The position numbers and the translations under genes are program-made. DNA of 64,000 nucleotides from Finegoldia magna ATCC 53516 (GTDB taxonomy: Bacteria > Bacillota > Clostridia > Tissierellales > Peptoniphilaceae). Location: positions 1,251,473 to 1,315,472 of the forward strand of contig NZ_CM000955.1 in NCBI RefSeq assembly GCF_000159695.1, read 5' to 3'. This document shows positions 16,822 to 25,871 of the stretch, piece after piece (within the stretch, counting starts at the first letter, position 1; every line of letters starts with the position of its first letter). Under the pieces are notes generated by a model. The model saw nothing but the letters and a program-made list of their open reading frames with translations. It was not told where the DNA came from and did not search any database.

Positions 16822-17808
16822 CTATTCGTTCAACGCCAAATCTTGTATGATTTCGTAGTTTTCTTTTAATAATTTGAAATCTGGAATGTAGGATGCGGCG
16901 ATGATTTCGTCTGGGTTGTATTTTTGTTTTATTTCCATGAATTGATCTTTTACAGAATTCACATCTCCTTCGATTCGAAGTCCACGGGCAGTTCTTATCA
17001 TGAATTTTTCGATTGATGTGAGTTCTGGGCTGTTGTTAGGGTCTGCTTTTAAGAATGCATCTCTGTTGTTTCTGTTTTGGATTTGCAAGAATATGGAGAT
17101 GGCTTGTTGTTTGATGTGTTCTGCGGCGTCTTTTTCGTAAGCTGCGTTTGCAGATACTCCAAGCATTACGTATGGTTTGTCCAAATATTTTGATGGAGTG
17201 AATTCTTCGCGGTAGATTTTGAGTGCGACTTCAACTGTGTTTGGCGAAAAATGTCCTGCGAATGAATAAGGTAGTCCCAATTGTGCTGCGATGTGAGCTG
17301 ATGTCATGGAGCTTCCTAAGATATACACTGGAACGTGTGTGCCAACTCCAGGGTATGGGCGTACTTTGAAGTTTTCCGCTTCATCTTCAAAATAACTTAA
17401 AAGTGTTCTGATGGCTTCTTTGAAGTTATCTTCCTTGTAAGTGTCTCTGTAGATTAATTTCGCTGTTTCGATGTCTGTTCCAGGCGCTCTTCCGATTCCC
17501 AAATCAACTCTTTCGGGATACAATGTTTCAAGCGTTCCATATCTTTCTGCAACTTGGAATGGTGTGTGGTTTGGAAGCATCACGCCACCTGCTCCGACTT
17601 TTATTCTTTGTGTGTTTTCTAAAATATATCCGATAATCAAATCTGTTGCTGAGCATGAGATTGATTTGGAGTTGTGGTGTTCTGCAACCCAATATCTTTC
17701 GAAGTTTTGTCCGTCAGCCCATTTTGCAAGTTCCAATCCACGATCGATGGATTGTTTTGTTGTTTCATCTATAAATCTTGGTATTAAATTGAGTATTGAT
17801 ATTTTCAT
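16822..17808 (-). CDS. LLM-class flavin-dependent oxidoreductase (luciferase-like)
   Basis: This 328-residue protein belongs to the bacterial luciferase-like monooxygenase superfamily, which uses reduced FMN in a TIM barrel. Visible family motifs are RYWVAEHHN near residue 40, AGGVMLPNHTPFQVAERYGTLETLYPERVDLGIGRAPG around 75-110, and the LGSSMTSAHIAAQLGLPYSFAGHF segment around 165-190. Those are typical of the MsnO8/YhbW-type group. GGAGGAAC precedes the ATG. It is monocistronic. The substrate is unknown; in an anaerobe a reductase role is as likely as an oxygenase one. Confidence 0.85.
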   Translation of the reverse strand: MKISILNLIPRFIDETTKQSIDRGLELAKWADGQNFERYWVAEHHNSKSISCSATDLIIGYILENTQRIKVGAGGVMLPNHTPFQVAERYGTLETLYPERVDLGIGRAPGTDIETAKLIYRDTYKEDNFKEAIRTLLSYFEDEAENFKVRPYPGVGTHVPVYILGSSMTSAHIAAQLGLPYSFAGHFSPNTVEVALKIYREEFTPSKYLDKPYVMLGVSANAAYEKDAAEHIKQQAISIFLQIQNRNNRDAFLKADPNNSPELTSIEKFMIRTARGLRIEGDVNSVKDQFMEIKQKYNPDEIIAASYIPDFKLLKENYEIIQDLALNE

Positions 17809-18007
17809 AATTGTTCCTCCTTTTGGTTAATATGAATTTATTATATAAAATCGTGATTGTCAAATAAATTTCACATAATACTAATGTGATAGTAAACTAT
17901 TGAAGAAAAATTGAACAAATGATATAATTAATTCAATGAATGAAATTGTTTTATTTTTACCCGATTTGGATAAATATATAGTAACGATATTAAAAAGGAA
18001 GTAAGTT

Positions 18008-18868
18008 ATGGATATTAAAAAATACAGGGTAAAACCTAATAAAAAAGTTGATTTGGAAAAATTTAGCACTAAAAAAGACGATTCTTATTCAAAAGAAGAA
18101 GTGAAGGAAGAAATTCTTCCACAAAATTTGGAAAAGATGTTTGAATTTCAGGAAAAATTATACGCTGAAAACAAGAGGGGAATTTTGGTTGTGCTTCAAG
18201 CTATGGATGCTGCAGGCAAGGATAGTTTGGTAAAAAAAGTGTTCACGGCGCTTAATCCTGCGGGCTGCAAGGTCACAAGCTTCAAGCAACCTTCCACAGA
18301 AGAATTGGATCACGATTATTTGTGGAGAATTACAAAGGCAACTCCTTCTTATGGAGAGGTTGGGATTTTCAACAGATCACACTATGAGGATGTTCTTGTA
18401 ACCAGAGTTCACAATTTGGTTAACAAGAAAAACGACGATGATTTTTGGAATAAAAGGTTCGAAGATATCAATGCGTTCGAAAAATATTTGGACAATAATG
18501 GTATCAAGGTTGTGAAGTTTTTCTTGCATGTGTCGAAGGACGAACAAAAAGAAAGACTTTTGGATAGGATTAACTTGGATGAAAAACATTGGAAGTTTGC
18601 AGCTAGTGACATTTTGGAAAGAGAAAACTGGGACGATTATCACAAGGCTTATGAAGATATGTTGGAGCATACTTCAACTGATTATGCACCTTGGTATGTA
18701 GTTCCTGCGGACAACAAATGGTTCACTAGACTTTTAGTGAGTGAGATTATGCTGGATTTGTTCGAGCAATTGGACCCACACGTCCCTGAACTTTCCAAGG
18801 AAGAAGAATCGCAACTAGACAAATGGAAGAAAGTTTTGATAGAGGAAGATGAAAATAACGAGAAATAA
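18008..18868 (+). CDS. Polyphosphate kinase 2 family protein
   Basis: This 286-residue protein is a PPK2-type phosphotransferase, which moves phosphate between polyphosphate and nucleotides in the cytoplasm. Walker A-like AMDAAGKDSLVKKVF (about residue 65), SFKQPSTEELDHDYLWR, Walker B-like GEVGIFNRSHYEDVLVTRVH and the lid region KERLLDRINLDEKHWKFAASDILERENWDDY are all intact. The length fits class III, the AMP/ADP-phosphorylating group, though the class is inferred. It is followed 16 bp later by the membrane paralogue gene and may be co-transcribed with it. Confidence 0.88.
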   Translation: MDIKKYRVKPNKKVDLEKFSTKKDDSYSKEEVKEEILPQNLEKMFEFQEKLYAENKRGILVVLQAMDAAGKDSLVKKVFTALNPAGCKVTSFKQPSTEELDHDYLWRITKATPSYGEVGIFNRSHYEDVLVTRVHNLVNKKNDDDFWNKRFEDINAFEKYLDNNGIKVVKFFLHVSKDEQKERLLDRINLDEKHWKFAASDILERENWDDYHKAYEDMLEHTSTDYAPWYVVPADNKWFTRLLVSEIMLDLFEQLDPHVPELSKEEESQLDKWKKVLIEEDENNEK

Positions 18869-18884
18869 TTTGTAGGAGGAGAAT

Positions 18885-19739
18885 ATGTCAGACGATAGAG
18901 ATTACAAAAACTTTGAAAACGACGACAGCGAATACACAAACGACGGGAATTATTTTAACGAAAAGGAAAATGTGAAGGGCGGTTTTAGTGAAGATAAGGA
19001 CAGTTATTCCGACAGGGAAAGTAATTATTTCCAAGCTTCCCAAGAAGAAAATTATTCTAATACGAAACAAGATCACTACGAAAAAACTGACGACAGCTTT
19101 TTCTTCGAAAATCAAGATGATGAAGAAGAATACATTGAAGATTACACTCAAAGAGATAGCTCCGGTTATGCTGGTTTCTGCCAAAATATTTTCTCAATGT
19201 TACATGGACTTATTGAAAAATTCAATAAAAAAGGTGCATTCGTAATTTTATTCTTGTTGTACGGAGTGTTCACGTTTGTGGCATCAGTCGTACAATTCAA
19301 GCTTCACCCAGAACAAGCACAACAATTGGAACAAGTAACAAAAACTGGATTGAATCCAATAACATATACTATTATTTTGGCTGTTATATCAATGTTTTTC
19401 TACTATGCAGTGTGTAGAATTATATTCCATTTCACTAAAAAGGACATTTCACCAGTTCCAAATCCTGTAGAAAGAGACACAAGACTTGGAGTGTATGTAG
19501 CTTGTGAAGCGTTGATTAACATTTTGTTGATGGCACTTCCAACAACATTCCTTCCTTCAATTGTAGGCATGATAGTTGGAGTTGTCTTGTATTCAGCAGT
19601 ATTCTACGACAGAATTTCTGATGAAAGAATGCTTGCCGTTGGTGTGAAATCAGCGATAGTAAGTATTGTCGCAGGACTTGTGTTTGGACTTATCATTGGA
19701 ATCGCAGCAATAGCAGTTGCAGTAGCTGTTATGAAATAA
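18885..19739 (+). CDS. Membrane protein with acidic N-terminal tail (paralogue family)
   Basis: The protein has 284 residues. Residues 1-100 are strongly acidic and Asn/Tyr/Ser-rich with repeated NYF/DYF motifs. Residues 110-284 carry about five spans, with the conserved FHFTKKDISPVPNPVERDTR loop shared with the 14606-15451 protein and the YSAVFYDRISDE segment shared with both paralogues. AGGAGGAG precedes the ATG. The gene follows PPK2 closely. Function unknown. Confidence 0.65.
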   Translation: MSDDRDYKNFENDDSEYTNDGNYFNEKENVKGGFSEDKDSYSDRESNYFQASQEENYSNTKQDHYEKTDDSFFFENQDDEEEYIEDYTQRDSSGYAGFCQNIFSMLHGLIEKFNKKGAFVILFLLYGVFTFVASVVQFKLHPEQAQQLEQVTKTGLNPITYTIILAVISMFFYYAVCRIIFHFTKKDISPVPNPVERDTRLGVYVACEALINILLMALPTTFLPSIVGMIVGVVLYSAVFYDRISDERMLAVGVKSAIVSIVAGLVFGLIIGIAAIAVAVAVMK

Positions 19740-19750
19740 AAAATTTGTAG

Positions 19751-19788
19751 ACTGATCACTTGGCTAAGCTTGGTGGTCAGTTTTTTTG
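19751..19788 (+). terminator. Terminator after the PPK2/membrane protein pair
   Basis: CTGATCAC (19752-19759) pairs with GTGGTCAG (19773-19780), allowing one G-T pair, then seven T. Confidence 0.8.
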
Positions 19789-19790
19789 TG

Positions 19791-19851
19791 ACAATAAAAA
19801 AAGCCCTCTCCGTGGTCCGCATGTAGTTAAACTACATTAAGCGTGGAGAGG
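19791..19851 (-). terminator. Minus-strand terminator-like hairpin with no matching gene
   Basis: CCTCTCC (19805-19811) and GGAGAGG (19845-19851) enclose a second hairpin, ATGTAGT/ACTACAT. On the minus strand the stem is followed by GGCTTTTTTT. No minus-strand gene was seen to the right before murE. Confidence 0.55.
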
Positions 19852-19993
19852 TTCTGTTAAGATTATTATAATATTTTTGATAAAAAAGTCAATTAATGTG
19901 AGAAAAAACAAGTTAGTTTATGAGTAAAATTTGCCAAAACAATCGACAGGTGTTATATAATAATATATAAATGAAAACCAAAGGGGAAAATAA

Positions 19994-21427
19994 ATGAACT
20001 TAACTGATATTATAGATAAAATTGATTATATAGATTACACTAAAAACAATGACGATGAGATTACAAATGTGACGAATGACTCCAGGAAAATCGAAAAAGG
20101 TGGTGTGTTCGTGGCGATTTCTGGGATGGAATTTGATGGACACCGATTCATCGATAAGGCGATTGAGAATGGCGCAAACACTATTGTAATAACTGAAGAT
20201 GTCACACAAATTGACGGCATCAACTACATCAAAGTCGACGATGCAAGGATTGCTCTTGCACAAATCTCAAATGTGGTGTGTGATTTTCCATCCAAGAAGC
20301 TTCGCGTGATTGGAGTAACTGGGACAAATGGCAAAACGACGACATCTTCTATGATTAGTCATATTTTGGAACATTTGAACTCACCATGCACAAACATTGG
20401 TACGAACGGAACTTTTATCGCGAAAGAAAAATACGAAACGCCAAACACGACTCCAGAAATCTCAGAAATCGACAAGATTTTGAAGCTTTCGGTGGACAAA
20501 AAAATCGACAACGCTGTAGTGGAATGTTCCAGCCACGGATTGTATTTGCACAGACTAGACGGGATTGATTTTGATGTGGCTGTGTTTAACAATTTATCGA
20601 TGGAGCACATGGATTTTCACAAAAATATGGAGAATTACTTCGATGCTAAGATGATTTTGTTCGAAAATGCCAAGAAAAAAATCGCAAACGTAGATGATGA
20701 ATACGGAAGAAAAGCTAAGGCTAGGTTTGAAGACACATACACATTCTCACTTGAAAATGAATCTGATTTTAGAGCAGAAAATGTCGAATTGATTGATGGC
20801 AAGATGCATTTTGAAATCAAAAACGTGAAATTCGTACTGAACAGATTTGCACTGTTTGATGTGTACAATGCGGTGGCTGCGATTGCTGCTGTGAATTTAT
20901 TGGGATACGAATTGGAAGATATCGCCAAAGCTTTGGAAAGTTTTACAGGCGTTGAGGCGCGATTTGAATTCGTCAACAACGACAGGGGGATAAATATTGT
21001 CATTGATTTTGCACACACTCCAAAAGCGTTTGAAAATATCTACAAATCTGTGCCAAATGACAAACGCAAAATCGCAGTTTATGGAATGAGTGGCGACAGA
21101 ACTCGTGAAATCAGACACGAAGTTGGGAAGATTTCTGCTGAAAACAACGTGTTCTCAGTGGTGACAACTGACGATCCAAAATTCGACACATACGAAAACA
21201 TTGCAGATGATATCGTAAGTGGTATTGAAGAAGCAAACGGTGAGTTTGTAAGAATCAAAGACAGGAAATCTGCGATCAAACATGCGATTGAAATGGCTGA
21301 TAAAGGAGATTTTGTGCTACTTTTGGGAAAAGGACAAGAAACTTTCATCAAGCTCAAAGGAAATGAAAAGACACCTTATTCTGAAAAAGAAACAGTCAAC
21401 GAAGTGTTGGATGAATTGAAGAAATAA
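19994..21427 (+). CDS. murE: UDP-N-acetylmuramoyl-tripeptide synthetase (Mur ligase, MurE type)
   Basis: This 477-residue Mur ligase adds the third stem-peptide amino acid to UDP-MurNAc-L-Ala-D-Glu, using ATP in the cytoplasm. Features: N-terminal TNDSRKIEKGGVFVAISG substrate domain, ATP loop GVTGTNGKTTTSSMI (about 106-120), NTTPEISEI, ECSSHGLYLHRLDG, HMDFHKNMENYFDAK, DFAHTPKAFENI and C-terminal GKGQETF. At the selectivity position it reads TTDDPKFDTYENIADDI rather than the DNPR of diaminopimelate-adding enzymes, so a non-DAP residue such as lysine or ornithine is expected. AAGGGG precedes the ATG. It is not in a cell-wall cluster here. Confidence 0.88.
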   Translation: MNLTDIIDKIDYIDYTKNNDDEITNVTNDSRKIEKGGVFVAISGMEFDGHRFIDKAIENGANTIVITEDVTQIDGINYIKVDDARIALAQISNVVCDFPSKKLRVIGVTGTNGKTTTSSMISHILEHLNSPCTNIGTNGTFIAKEKYETPNTTPEISEIDKILKLSVDKKIDNAVVECSSHGLYLHRLDGIDFDVAVFNNLSMEHMDFHKNMENYFDAKMILFENAKKKIANVDDEYGRKAKARFEDTYTFSLENESDFRAENVELIDGKMHFEIKNVKFVLNRFALFDVYNAVAAIAAVNLLGYELEDIAKALESFTGVEARFEFVNNDRGINIVIDFAHTPKAFENIYKSVPNDKRKIAVYGMSGDRTREIRHEVGKISAENNVFSVVTTDDPKFDTYENIADDIVSGIEEANGEFVRIKDRKSAIKHAIEMADKGDFVLLLGKGQETFIKLKGNEKTPYSEKETVNEVLDELKK

Positions 21428-21466
21428 AGAAGCAGTAAAGATACGAACATATCTTCAATAAAAGCA

Positions 21467-21652
21467 AAAATAGACACCGATACGAACGAATATCTAGACT
21501 ACAAAAATTGATAAATTCATCGCTTGTGAATCTAAAATCGCAAACTCGCTAACGCTCAGACAGTGCGATTTTTTAACGATTCACTTCGCTTGAATTTAGT
21601 GCAATTTTTTCCGTATGATATTCTAACCGTATCGGTTTGTCTATTTTATTTC
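21467..21652 (+). repeat. Fold-back intergenic element, copy B
   Basis: Core ends GAATATC (21488-21494) and GATATTC (21617-21623). Inner stems GTGAATC/GATTCAC and AATCGCA/TGCGATT. Outer arms AAAATAGACA-CCGATACG and CGTATCGG-TTTGTCTATTTT are complementary to each other and unlike the arms of copy A. Confidence 0.8.
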
Positions 21653-21696
21653 ACTGAAATACAATAATTGCCATAGGTAGTTTGAAAAAATACAAA

Positions 21697-21950
21697 GCAG
21701 ATTACCAGTTTTGCTAAGAACTTTGATTTGTAAAGCCAAAAACATCGTAAAAGAGCGAATCATTCGGAAAAAATTGTTTTAAATTCAATCGAAGAAATCC
21801 GTCTAAAATTTGACCGCGTAAGCGAAGCGTGCTTCAAATTTTAGGATTTCGAGATTAGAATTTGTCAATTTTTGTAGACAGATGAGCGATTTACGAGTTT
21901 TTGTGTTTTCTGTATCGTAGTCTAGATATTAGCGCAAACTGGTTTTCTGC
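21697..21950 (-). repeat. Fold-back element, copy C, nested inside an older shell
   Basis: The outer shell arms are GCAGATTACCAGTTTTGC (21697-21714) and GCGCAAACTGGTTTTCTGC (21932-21950). Inside is a minus-oriented element (about 21741-21906) whose arms ATCGTAAAAGAGCG and GCGATTTACGA pair, with inner stem GAAATCC/GGATTTC. The remainder of the 680-bp gap before 22108 is AT-rich, with a short hairpin (TTTATAG/CTATAAA near 22027-22047). Confidence 0.75.
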
Positions 21951-22107
21951 TTTTTGGTTGCAATTAAAAGCCACAAATCTTCCTTATTGTCCTCAAATCA
22001 TACATAAGAGGGGGAAGGGAGGTCATTTATAGGGAAAATCTATAAATAACAATTATCATTTTGATATATTGGCGATTAAATGATATTATTTGTTACGAGG
22101 TGATTAG

Positions 22108-23253
22108 ATGGTTGATTTAAAGAAGGAATTACCAGAAGTTTTTAACGATTTTGCAGATAGTCGTAAAAATGCTTTTTTGAAGGTAAAAGAAATAAAGGAT
22201 AAGAATATTCCTATTATAGGAATTTTTTGTACGTTTTTTCCACAAGAGTTAGCTGTTGCAGCTGGCGCTACTTGTGTTAGTTTGTGCGCTACAAGTGACG
22301 AGACTATTCAAGATGCTGAGAGGGATTTGCCTAAAAACTTATGCCCACTTATCAAATCTTCTTATGGTTTTGCGTTGACTGACAAGTGTCCGTTCTTCTA
22401 TTTTTCTGATTTGGTTGTCGGAGAAACTACTTGCGATGGCAAGAAGAAGATGTACGAATATTTGGGAGAATTCAAACCAGTTCACGTGATGGAGCTTCCA
22501 AATAAGAACACTGAACAAGGTATTATTTTGTGGAAAGAAGAAATCAGAAAGATGATTAAGACTATCGAAGATTTATTCGGCGTTGAAATCACTGAAGAAA
22601 AATTGAGACATGGAATTGAAGTGAAAAACGCTGAGAGATCAGCTGTAAAGGACTTCTATTCTATAATGAAGGCTGATGATTTGCCAATTACAGGTGGAGA
22701 ATTGTGGCATGTTTTAAATGGTGTGCAATTTGATTTTGATAAGGAACAAATTCCACAAATGCTTGAAGAATTAAAAGCTAGGGTTATGTCTGAACACAAG
22801 CACATCAATGGCAAGCCAAGAATTTTGATTACTGGTTGTCCTATCGGTGGTGCGACTGAAAAAGTTATCGAAGCTGTCGAAAACAACGGTGCAGTTGTGG
22901 TTAGCTACGAAAACTGCGGCGGTGCTAAGGCTATTGATGAAAATGTAGATGTTGAAAATCCAGATATGATTGATGCGATTGCTAGAAAATACATGAACAT
23001 CGGTTGCGCTTGTGTGAGTCCAAATGAAAACAGACTTAAATTGTTGGACAAATTAATCGACGAATACAAGGTTGACGGAGTTATCGACATGCATTTACAA
23101 GCTTGTACTCCTTACCAAGTTGAAGGTTTGTCAATTAAGAGATTCTGCAACGATAAGAAGAATGTTCCATACATTGCTGTAGAAACTGATTATTCAAAAT
23201 CAGATATCGGACAATTAAATACAAGAATTGGAGCTTTTATTGAAATGTTATAA
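22108..23253 (+). CDS. Double-cubane cluster protein / 2-hydroxyacyl-CoA dehydratase D-like
   Basis: This 381-residue protein belongs to the HgdB/BcrB/FldC superfamily of Fe-S reductases. The opening GIFCTFFPQELAVAAGATCVSLCATS, the LCPLIKSSYGF and DKCPFFYFSDLVVGETTCDGKKKMYE segments, ITGCPIGGATEK, and CACVSPNENR, QACTPYQVEG supply conserved cysteines. The single-subunit length matches double-cubane cluster proteins (DCCP, YjiM type), which hold an [8Fe-9S] cluster and take electrons from an ATP-hydrolysing reductase. No such activator (YjiL-like) lies next to it. The substrate is unknown; activity on small molecules is known for the family. Confidence 0.8.
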   Translation: MVDLKKELPEVFNDFADSRKNAFLKVKEIKDKNIPIIGIFCTFFPQELAVAAGATCVSLCATSDETIQDAERDLPKNLCPLIKSSYGFALTDKCPFFYFSDLVVGETTCDGKKKMYEYLGEFKPVHVMELPNKNTEQGIILWKEEIRKMIKTIEDLFGVEITEEKLRHGIEVKNAERSAVKDFYSIMKADDLPITGGELWHVLNGVQFDFDKEQIPQMLEELKARVMSEHKHINGKPRILITGCPIGGATEKVIEAVENNGAVVVSYENCGGAKAIDENVDVENPDMIDAIARKYMNIGCACVSPNENRLKLLDKLIDEYKVDGVIDMHLQACTPYQVEGLSIKRFCNDKKNVPYIAVETDYSKSDIGQLNTRIGAFIEML

Positions 23254-23313
23254 CATTTTTTGAAAAATGTGATATAATAATTTCAGCAAAATCCATACAG
23301 GTATTACCTGGAA

Positions 23314-23350
23314 AATAATCGTCATTGTTTTGAGGTGACGGTTATTTTTT
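23314..23350 (+). terminator. Terminator of the double-cubane gene
   Basis: AATAATCGTCA pairs with TGACGGTTATT (one G-T pair), followed by T residues. Confidence 0.8.
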
Positions 23351-23441
23351 TGTTGGAAATTTTGAAATGTTGTAATAATCTATCTAGCTAGGTGTGATAC
23401 AATATAGTAAGTATAAATTTTGCACATAGGAGAGGAAAAAC

Positions 23442-24902
23442 TTGGCAAAGCAAAAATCACTTAAATTAAACGCAATGCTTAATTTAATCAAAGTTGGGCT
23501 GAGCGTTGTCTACCCGTTGATAACTTTTCCTTACGCTACGAGAATTTTGCAAGTAGCAAACATGGGAAAGGTAAGCTACGGGGATTCAATTATTAAAATA
23601 TTCATGCTGATTGCGTCTCTTGGAATTACCAATTACGCAGTCAGAGAGGGTTCCAAATACAGAGAAAACAGAACGAAACTCAATCGATTTTCGAGGGAAG
23701 TTTTCTCCATCAACTTGTTATCAACGTTGATTTCTTATATTTGTTTATTGATATTCTGTGTAGTTTCTGTGAAAATGCACGATTATGCAACGCTTGTTTT
23801 CATTCAAAGTTTGAGTATAATCTTCGCGACGCTTGGAGTTGAATGGGTCAATGCAATCCACGAGGATTATTTGTACATTACAATTAGAAGTATCATAATT
23901 CAAACTATTGGTGTAATTTTACTATTTTTCGTAGTAAAAACTCAATCAGATTACTTAAAATACGCAGGCCTTACGGTTTTCGTAAATGGTTTGGTGTGCG
24001 TTTCGAATATGTTACATGTGAGAAGATACGTAAGTTTGAAACCAACACTCAAACTAAATCTGAAAAGACACTTGAAGCCTATCATGCTTTTCTTTTCAAA
24101 CAGCATCGCAGTTTTGGTGTATGTCAGCGCAGACATGACAATGCTTGGCTGGATTTCAGGAGATTTTTACACAGGACTTTATGCAGTAAGCGTGAAGGTG
24201 TATTCTGTTGTAAAGCAAATGCTAGGCGCGATTTATATGGTTACAATTCCAAGATTATCAAAAGCTGCGACATTGGATGACAAGACAGAATTCAGACATT
24301 TGTTAACAGAAATCTCAAGTTTCTTGCTATTATTAATGATACCAATGTGCACAGGACTTGGAGTTTTATCCAAAAATATCGTCTACATTCTCTCTGGAGA
24401 AAAATTCATTGCGGCGACACTTTCGTTGCAAATTCTAGCAGTGTCAGTGTTTTTTGCAATAACAGGTGGTGTAATCACAACGTGTATGAACGTTCCATTG
24501 GGAAAAGAAGCGTTGAACTTAAAAGCGACGACGATATCGGCGTTCGTAAATGTAGGATTAAACCTAATTTTCATACCACTTTGGCAACAAAATGGTGCAG
24601 CAGTGACTACGGCGATTTCGGAATTAGTAGTAGTTCTCGTGTGCTTATTTGAATTCAAAGAAGCGAGATTCTATTTCGAAATGGACAAATTATTCTACAC
24701 AGCGAAATTCGCAGTCGCAGGTGCGTTGTGGATACTTTTGACAAAATTTGTAGTTACAAAATTTATCACACACTACACACTTAACTTGTTGGTGGTATTT
24801 TTCATCAGCGTCATAGGCTACACATTGATATTGTTCTTCGGAAAAAATGAAGTATTTATCGAAACATTGAAGAAAACACCACTTAAAAAATTAGTAAAAT
24901 AA
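23442..24902 (+). CDS. Polysaccharide flippase (Wzx/MVF-type)
   Basis: This 486-residue membrane protein has 12-14 spans and the N-terminal signature NLIKVGLSVVYPLITFPYATRIL typical of O-antigen/teichoic-acid-type flippases of the MOP superfamily. These proteins move lipid-linked saccharide units across the membrane. The start is TTG at 23442 after GGAGAGG. It stands alone, without glycosyltransferases, so its substrate cannot be told from context. Confidence 0.85.
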   Translation: MAKQKSLKLNAMLNLIKVGLSVVYPLITFPYATRILQVANMGKVSYGDSIIKIFMLIASLGITNYAVREGSKYRENRTKLNRFSREVFSINLLSTLISYICLLIFCVVSVKMHDYATLVFIQSLSIIFATLGVEWVNAIHEDYLYITIRSIIIQTIGVILLFFVVKTQSDYLKYAGLTVFVNGLVCVSNMLHVRRYVSLKPTLKLNLKRHLKPIMLFFSNSIAVLVYVSADMTMLGWISGDFYTGLYAVSVKVYSVVKQMLGAIYMVTIPRLSKAATLDDKTEFRHLLTEISSFLLLLMIPMCTGLGVLSKNIVYILSGEKFIAATLSLQILAVSVFFAITGGVITTCMNVPLGKEALNLKATTISAFVNVGLNLIFIPLWQQNGAAVTTAISELVVVLVCLFEFKEARFYFEMDKLFYTAKFAVAGALWILLTKFVVTKFITHYTLNLLVVFFISVIGYTLILFFGKNEVFIETLKKTPLKKLVK

Positions 24903-24908
24903 ATTATG

Positions 24909-24933
24909 AGAGCATCACGTGATGCTCTTTTTT
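24909..24933 (+). terminator. Terminator of the flippase gene
   Basis: AGAGCATCAC and GTGATGCTCT form a compact hairpin followed by T residues. Confidence 0.8.
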
Positions 24934-25046
24934 GATTGCAACAAAACGCAGGACATTTACACTTGATATGGGAATCACTAAAAATAGACAGCCGCTCTTT
25001 TGTTTGAACAATGCAATAAAATGAGATTATAATGACAAAGTTTGTG

Positions 25047-25075
25047 TTGAATTTGAAAATTGAATTTTATATAAT
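25047..25075 (+). promoter_or_regulatory. Promoter of the LytTR two-component operon
   Basis: TTGAAT (25047-25052) and TATAAT (25070-25075) are 17 bp apart, 68 bp upstream of the response-regulator start. Confidence 0.65.
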
Positions 25076-25142
25076 AAAAAAAGAATGACAATGAATCAAT
25101 AGTGCAAATTGAGTACATAAAAAACTTATGTTAGGAGGCACA

Positions 25143-25871
25143 ATGAATATAGCTATCTGTGATGATGATCTCAAACATATAAATTTAATAGAAGATATGA
25201 TATATGATTTATCTCAAAAATTAGATAATTTTAAACCTGATATAGATGCTTATTTAAGTGGCGAAGAACTACTTAGATTGATAGATGTGAAAGATTTTCC
25301 ATCTATTTTATTTATAGATGTTGAAATGCCAGGACTTAATGGAATTCAAACGGCTAGAGAACTCAGAAAGCTCTCCGAACAAGTTTTGATAATTTATGTT
25401 ACAAGTTACGAAACTTATACCTTGGAATCTTTTGAAGTTAGACCTTTTCGATATTTGTTAAAGCCTATTGATACAAAAAAGTTTGCCAGAGCTTTTTATG
25501 ATGCTATTGAATACATAAATAATTCCAATAGTTATGTATTTTTTAAAAAAGGCAAGGATCACATTCAAATAGATAGTTCGTCTATAATATCTATATTCTC
25601 GGAATCGGGAAGAAAATTAAGGGTGAAAACTAACAATGAGTTAGATGACGAAGTATTTTATGGGAAAATCAAGAATATAGAAAAAGAACTCAATCCTTTA
25701 AGTTTTGTTAAGATAAACAGCGGAACCATTATCAACTTAAAAAGAGTCAAGATTTTAAACGCTCATGAGGTAATAATGATAGATGGTTCAATATTACCCA
25801 TTAGTAAAAACAGAAAGAAAAGTGTCATTGATTTGTATTCTAGTTTTATTTCTAAAGAGGTCGGAATATGA
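25143..25871 (+). CDS. LytTR-family response regulator (AgrA/ComE-like)
   Basis: This 242-residue protein has a receiver domain (CDDDLKHINLIEDMI; phospho-acceptor Asp in LFIDVEMPGLNG; conserved Thr/Ser and Lys in YVTSYETYTLESFEVRPFRYLLKP) followed by a LytTR DNA-binding domain (from FKKGKDHIQIDSSSI to the VKINSGTIINLKRVKI region). The start is the ATG at 25143 after AGGAGG. It overlaps the kinase gene by 4 bp. LytTR regulators bind paired direct repeats; a candidate pair lies at 27211-27247, upstream of the peptide-maturation genes, so it probably controls that operon. Confidence 0.9.
   Translation: MNIAICDDDLKHINLIEDMIYDLSQKLDNFKPDIDAYLSGEELLRLIDVKDFPSILFIDVEMPGLNGIQTARELRKLSEQVLIIYVTSYETYTLESFEVRPFRYLLKPIDTKKFARAFYDAIEYINNSNSYVFFKKGKDHIQIDSSSIISIFSESGRKLRVKTNNELDDEVFYGKIKNIEKELNPLSFVKINSGTIINLKRVKILNAHEVIMIDGSILPISKNRKKSVIDLYSSFISKEVGI

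Noticed and set aside
22040..22075. Fur/PerR-like box upstream of the double-cubane gene
   Set aside because: TGATAATTGTTAT matches only one half site well in a very AT-rich stretch.
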